From assembly GCA_002786025.1 (NCBI GenBank), contig NHNW01000054.1:186001-250000 (forward strand): a stretch of 64,000 nt of DNA, in the 5' to 3' direction. Position 1 is the first letter of the stretch; the number at the start of each line of letters is the position of its first letter. Origin of the DNA: Zasmidium citrigriseum. Its lineage: Eukaryota; Ascomycota; Dothideomycetes; Mycosphaerellales; Mycosphaerellaceae. Below the pieces are notes generated by a model. That model was not told the DNA's origin. It ran no database searches and saw nothing but the letters and a program-made list of their open reading frames with translations. Positions 60,016-64,000 of the stretch are shown here, piece after piece. The position numbers were made by a program, and so were the translations under genes.

Positions 60016-63000
60016 CTACACCTTCAAAAACCCATCATTATCATACAAACTCCTCGGCGTCGCCGCGATACTCCCCACCGGCGTACTCAACAACCTCGGA
60101 TCCACCGTCTTCTCCTGCTTAGGCGTCGCCTCCCCCGTTCGAAATTGCGGCAACTCCAGAGACTCCGGTCGAAGACATCCTCCCTGTGTCCAGAACTTCT
60201 CGCCGTCATCCCAGACGTTCGAGCCCCTCTTCGAGGTGGTGGTGTTGTGCCCTTCACCATACGCATAAGCCGAGGATTTGGGCTTGGAGGCTGAAGACCA
60301 AGCTTGGTGTTCTGCGTCGAAACCCGCCAGGGCGCCTTCGATAACTTTCTCGAGTTGGTCGAAGGAGACTTCATCTAGAGCGCTGGCGCGGGGATCGACT
60401 TGGGGGACGCCGTGGCGGGTTGGTTTCATGTTTTCTTCCCAGGATGAAGCTGGGCTTGAAGACGAGGAGGAGCTGGCACCTGCTGCAGTATCAAAGTCGA
60501 AGGCGAAGTCGTCTGTCTCCATCCCGATCCAAGGTAGAAGTGGACTCGGCTCTCGACCCAGACGGACGAAATTTCTTGACTCGCGACTCTCACGGTGCGT
60601 TTTGATTTCGCTGTTCATCCTGCGCAGTGCCATGGCGTTTTTGAGGACGGATTTGGCAGGGGCGGAACGGGGGCCTTTGGGACCTGTGTGCGGTTTGTCG
60701 CCGTCCGAGGTGGCTGGTCGTTGGCTGAGGGTTGGTGCTGGTGGAGACGAGGATTGCGGGATTGTTGGAAGAGGTGGCGCGCGGGCTGTACTTGGACGGG
60801 GCGTGCGGAGGTTGGAGACGGAGCGTTGGCGGCGGTGGCGGTTGGTGGGTGCTGTTGTGGCTTGTTGGAGTTGCCATTGAGGAAGAGAGGTGGCCGTGTC
60901 TTGGATTGTGGGTGGTGCGAGGATCGGGACATTGGTTCCGAGGAAGTTGGATGTCGAAGATGGCTTGGGGATCTTGGCCATCATGGAGCTGGCGTTTTGG
61001 CTCGTGAGCTTCTCCTTGGACTTCTTGATTGCGAGGTCCGGAATTGAGCTGGGAGCCGTCTTTGGGCTCAACGGTGGCGAGTCGTCCTGCTCTCGTGCCG
61101 CACCAGGTCCGGCATAACTCGTCGGGCGACTCTTGGGCGAGACATCCTGTTCGTCCTCTTCCTTGATGGCAAACGGCAGCCAGATACCCGAGCTCCTCTC
61201 CACTTCATCCGTACTGAAGCCATTAAACATCAATGGCGGACTGGCAGGGTCATACTCCTCCTCAGGAGCTGGCAAGTCCACCACGACTGGCAACCACCCT
61301 GGATCATACTCCTTCTCCTTCGAAATCGGCAACGGCGGCGAAGAAGGCATGTCCATTGGTGAGACAGGCGAGTGCTCAACCGGACTGTCGCCAGCTTCGT
61401 CAGGCGAAACAGGCGAGCGCTCATCCTCCGAAGACATCGCCAGTCCGAATGGAGAGGAGCTGTTGTTCTGATCATGGAAACCAAGCGTCGGACTCTCAAT
61501 GTCCAGATCTATCGAGAACTCGGGCATGGGTGCTGTGTCCGGCTGGGGCACCGTCACAGCAATCGAAGCGCGAGCTTTGCTCGGTGACGGGAACTTGGGG
61601 ATAATGAAGTTGCCCGACGAGCGATTCGATTGTCTGGAGCTATTCCTTGAGGGTCGTAGTGGGGAGACTGTCATGTTCGAATCCGACGGATGAGACGAAA
61701 GACCTCCGGTGTTGTGGTTGTATTGGTCGTACGCATTCCAGGTCGAGAGCGTCGGCGAGCTAGGCGTGAGACTGGCTCTGAGGGTCTGGATCCGCAAACA
61801 GGAGTCGCTTGAGATGTTGCGTGGAGGCATTGGTGGGCGGCTTCGACGACGTTCGCTAGCAACTGCACGCTCAACCTCAGCTCGCTCCTTCTCGACTTCG
61901 CGCTTGATCTCGTCGCTCTCGCGTTCCTCCAGAATGTCGTCCATGACGATCTCAGGCGGGCTGGAACTACCACTTAGTCCACCGCTTGGACCAAGGACTT
62001 CAGGTGTCAGGGTGCTGATGCGGACGCAGTTGAGTCGACGAGTGTTCTTCCTGGCATTTGGCGAGCCTTTTAGCGCGCTAGGCTTGGGAAGCGAGTTGGA
62101 GCTGTTGGTATCCCACTGGAAAGGATTGCCATTGCTACTGCAGCCGGAGTCTTGGGTTGAGATACTCATCTGTCGGCGAGGTGAGCGTCGCTTCGAGCCA
62201 ACGTTGCCAGAGATATCTCGGAGGGCAGAACTTCGTCTGTCTCTTGCTGCTGGAGATCCAGAAGCCGAGACTGATGATACGCGGTGGGACCTTCTGCGTG
62301 GAGGTGTGTCGACTTTCTGTACACGTCCAGCTGAGCCTTCAATCAGCGAGTTGGAAGATGAGACTCGACTGATGCTGATGCGGTCGGCTGTTGCGATTTG
62401 TGGGATTGATAGTCGGTTCTCTGCTCGGCTGCCGCCAGATGAAGTGCTGCATGAGGACAGTCGGTTGCTCAGAGCACTTTCGCTGTCATAGCGAATGCTG
62501 CCCTTGACCGACGAGCGAACTCTCTCATGCTTCATGGTGGTCAAGTTGGCATTTGGCCGTGGTCCAGTGATGTTCGGGTTCTGCCATTGGCGGTTCAGGA
62601 CCGACTTGAGCTCTGCTCGATCGTCTTCCGCTACAACTTCTTCCACCGTCGGTGATGCGGCTGGCATGTCCTTGCCATGTCTTGTCAAGATGGGGCTGGT
62701 GACGAGGACAGAGCTACCCGCCGAATTCATGCTGCTGGAAGATGACTCCCGCGAGACTGCCACACAGAGCCCTTGACGAAGTCGCTCCTCGCTCTTGACC
62801 GGGATGGGAGGTACGGGTCCTGAGGGAGGTCTGCTGAGAGGTGCACCGAGCGATACAGATCTTGCGTGCATCGATGGTCGTTGCCGTTGCTTTGGATTCC
62901 GAATCACCTTGTCTGCGTATCCAAATACAGCGCCGTCGGTATCCAAAACACCAGTTGACACAGATCTCAAGACCTTTGGTGGACTGTTCTGATCATTCGC

Positions 63001-63759
63001 GATCGCGGCTCCATATCTCGATGGTGAGTTGATGGCGAAAGACGGCAAGACGTTGGGCTTGGGGCTCTCTGGTCGATTCAGCCATTCGTCTGACACCGAT
63101 TCGATCAGTCGATTAGTCTTGCGAGCCCAGTCTGATTCCACTGCGTATTCGGCGGTTTGCGCCAGACCAATATCGCCCGATTTTGGTGATCCCATCAATC
63201 GGTCTGCTGTGGCAACTGCTTGTGAAGAAGGCGGTGTTGGTGCGCGACTGTCAACTCTTGGACTCTCCAGTCCTTCCATGATAGCCGAAAGATGTTTGAG
63301 TCCCTTCAGTCGCAAGCCTTTCGATTGTCGAATGCGTTTCGGGAGCGAGACTGATGTTCGTTGGCGTTTGTCCGGTCGGGCATGTTGATCCGGCTCGTTG
63401 ACGGTGTCGTTCGAATACAGTGCATCCCAACCTGCTTGACCGGGTGGCATCAAGCTACCACACCTTACTGCGCTGACTGGCCGTGCGATTTGATTCATTT
63501 GCCTTGCTGGAGAGTGGACAACGCCCTGCTCGAGCTCGGCCATAGCCTTCTGATGTCGCTTCCTGACGACATGGATCCGAACGGCCACACCAACGATGAT
63601 CGCGAGTATAAGAACGCCAGCGCCAACTCCGGCTCCGACAATCGCGGGTGAGACTGCTGATGAACTACTAGCACCAGCATCCTGCCGAGGAAAGTTGGGC
63701 CTGTTGGCCATTGCGAATGCGCCGCCATCAGAAGTTTGAAAAGATGCACCTGGAGCCAT
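60016..63759 (-). CDS. Large Ser-rich single-pass membrane protein, function unknown
   Basis: An intronless protein of 1247 residues. There is no cleaved signal peptide. One strong membrane span (IVGAGVGAGVLILAIIVGVAV, about 40-60) is followed by a basic stop-transfer (RIHVVRKRHQK), giving a short outside N-terminus and a cytosolic region of over 1100 residues. The cytosolic part is rich in Ser, Pro, Arg and Glu, with many SPxx and RxxS sites, so heavy phosphorylation is expected. A short charged helix (ESDEIKREVEKERAEVERAV) lies near 600. The C-terminal 150 residues are more ordered, with EVSFDQLEKVIEGALAGFDA and the terminal RSLYDNDGFLKV. The layout resembles fungal wall-sensor or cortical scaffold proteins, but no family is recognised. 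Confidence 0.85.
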   Translation of the reverse strand: MAPGASFQTSDGGAFAMANRPNFPRQDAGASSSSAVSPAIVGAGVGAGVLILAIIVGVAVRIHVVRKRHQKAMAELEQGVVHSPARQMNQIARPVSAVRCGSLMPPGQAGWDALYSNDTVNEPDQHARPDKRQRTSVSLPKRIRQSKGLRLKGLKHLSAIMEGLESPRVDSRAPTPPSSQAVATADRLMGSPKSGDIGLAQTAEYAVESDWARKTNRLIESVSDEWLNRPESPKPNVLPSFAINSPSRYGAAIANDQNSPPKVLRSVSTGVLDTDGAVFGYADKVIRNPKQRQRPSMHARSVSLGAPLSRPPSGPVPPIPVKSEERLRQGLCVAVSRESSSSSMNSAGSSVLVTSPILTRHGKDMPAASPTVEEVVAEDDRAELKSVLNRQWQNPNITGPRPNANLTTMKHERVRSSVKGSIRYDSESALSNRLSSCSTSSGGSRAENRLSIPQIATADRISISRVSSSNSLIEGSAGRVQKVDTPPRRRSHRVSSVSASGSPAARDRRSSALRDISGNVGSKRRSPRRQMSISTQDSGCSSNGNPFQWDTNSSNSLPKPSALKGSPNARKNTRRLNCVRISTLTPEVLGPSGGLSGSSSPPEIVMDDILEERESDEIKREVEKERAEVERAVASERRRSRPPMPPRNISSDSCLRIQTLRASLTPSSPTLSTWNAYDQYNHNTGGLSSHPSDSNMTVSPLRPSRNSSRQSNRSSGNFIIPKFPSPSKARASIAVTVPQPDTAPMPEFSIDLDIESPTLGFHDQNNSSSPFGLAMSSEDERSPVSPDEAGDSPVEHSPVSPMDMPSSPPLPISKEKEYDPGWLPVVVDLPAPEEEYDPASPPLMFNGFSTDEVERSSGIWLPFAIKEEDEQDVSPKSRPTSYAGPGAAREQDDSPPLSPKTAPSSIPDLAIKKSKEKLTSQNASSMMAKIPKPSSTSNFLGTNVPILAPPTIQDTATSLPQWQLQQATTAPTNRHRRQRSVSNLRTPRPSTARAPPLPTIPQSSSPPAPTLSQRPATSDGDKPHTGPKGPRSAPAKSVLKNAMALRRMNSEIKTHRESRESRNFVRLGREPSPLLPWIGMETDDFAFDFDTAAGASSSSSSSPASSWEENMKPTRHGVPQVDPRASALDEVSFDQLEKVIEGALAGFDAEHQAWSSASKPKSSAYAYGEGHNTTTSKRGSNVWDDGEKFWTQGGCLRPESLELPQFRTGEATPKQEKTVDPRLLSTPVGSIAATPRSLYDNDGFLKV

Positions 63760-64000
63760 CTTAGTTCAAGTTGTCGCAACGTCGCAAATATAAAGTCCCT
63801 TTCGTCGCAAAGTAAGGAGAGAAATCCTGGAATGTCGGAAATGTCGTTGTCCCGCAGTGTCGTTAGTATCGTCCAGAATATGTCGTTCTCGTCGTGGCCA
63901 TCACCAGCCTTTCGAGCACCGGATGGGATCAAGTGCGCAAACTCGCACGGGCACGGTCGCAAAGTTCGGCTGCTCGTCTTTCGATGTTATGAGATCGGGC
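63760..64000. promoter_or_regulatory. Upstream region of the large membrane protein gene
   Basis: 241 bp to the window end. It carries repeated TGTCG/GTCGC words (for example 63773-63785, 63832-63862 and 63880-63893) and an ATATAAA at 63787-63793 on the plus strand. No coding content is supported. Confidence 0.4.

Noticed and set aside
61709..62491. Plus-strand frame of 260 codons
   Set aside because: Antisense to the Ser/Arg-rich large membrane protein; Leu/Ser bias is explained by complementation.

Overview
The window is nuclear DNA of a filamentous ascomycete, most likely a Dothideomycete. Genes lie on both strands and are interrupted by introns of about 45-115 nt with GT-AG ends and CTAAC/CTGAC-type branch sites. 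The protein families also fit: a Zn2Cys6 regulator, a CFEM-Pth11 receptor, KRE2-type mannosyltransferase, fungal heme-thiolate peroxidase and GMC oxidoreductase. The taxonomic placement is inference. I worked out exon structures by hand from splice signals and reading-frame continuity, and several genes appear only after splicing.

Layout. 1-10 kb: phosphoglycerate dehydrogenase (cut by the window edge), a DUF6604-like protein, an agmatine deiminase-family protein, a gamma-tubulin complex component and a GT15 mannosyltransferase. 10.7-14.4 kb: an accessory patch with a CorA-like transporter gene that carries an in-frame TAG, a relic of the same gene upstream, and a secreted Kex2-processed repeat precursor built from tandem exon-intron modules. 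14.9-20 kb: a CAP-domain protein, a six-hairpin glycosidase-like membrane protein and two orphan genes. 20.5-33.8 kb: mainly housekeeping genes (ABCC transporter, complex I NDUFA12 in eight exons including a 7-nt microexon, cardiolipin-pathway PGS1, a nuclear-type coiled-coil protein, a Pro-rich protein, a UPF0047 enzyme).

34.4-46.4 kb: a possible functional neighbourhood with a secreted GMC oxidoreductase, a CFEM-Pth11 receptor, a secreted heme-thiolate peroxidase, a Zn2Cys6 factor, an MFS exporter and an alpha/beta hydrolase. GMC enzymes commonly make H2O2 and heme-thiolate peroxidases consume it, so coupling is plausible but unproven. 46.4-50 kb: NOP2 rRNA methyltransferase and a multi-span membrane protein.

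50.8-59.7 kb: a second accessory patch. It holds two tandem DEDDh exonuclease-like paralogues with the same C-terminal motif, and four same-strand small secreted six-cysteine proteins whose single intron sits at the same codon, twice with a GC-AG donor. It also holds a 184-bp tandem repeat, the methylosome subunit pICln, degenerate ORF-like repeats and a 3' fragment of an amino-acid transporter. 60-63.8 kb: a very large serine-rich single-pass membrane protein.

The strongest candidates for something undescribed are the modular Kex2-processed repeat precursor at 13.5-14.3 kb and the small secreted protein array at 53.9-56.7 kb, which has shared introns and a shared promoter element.
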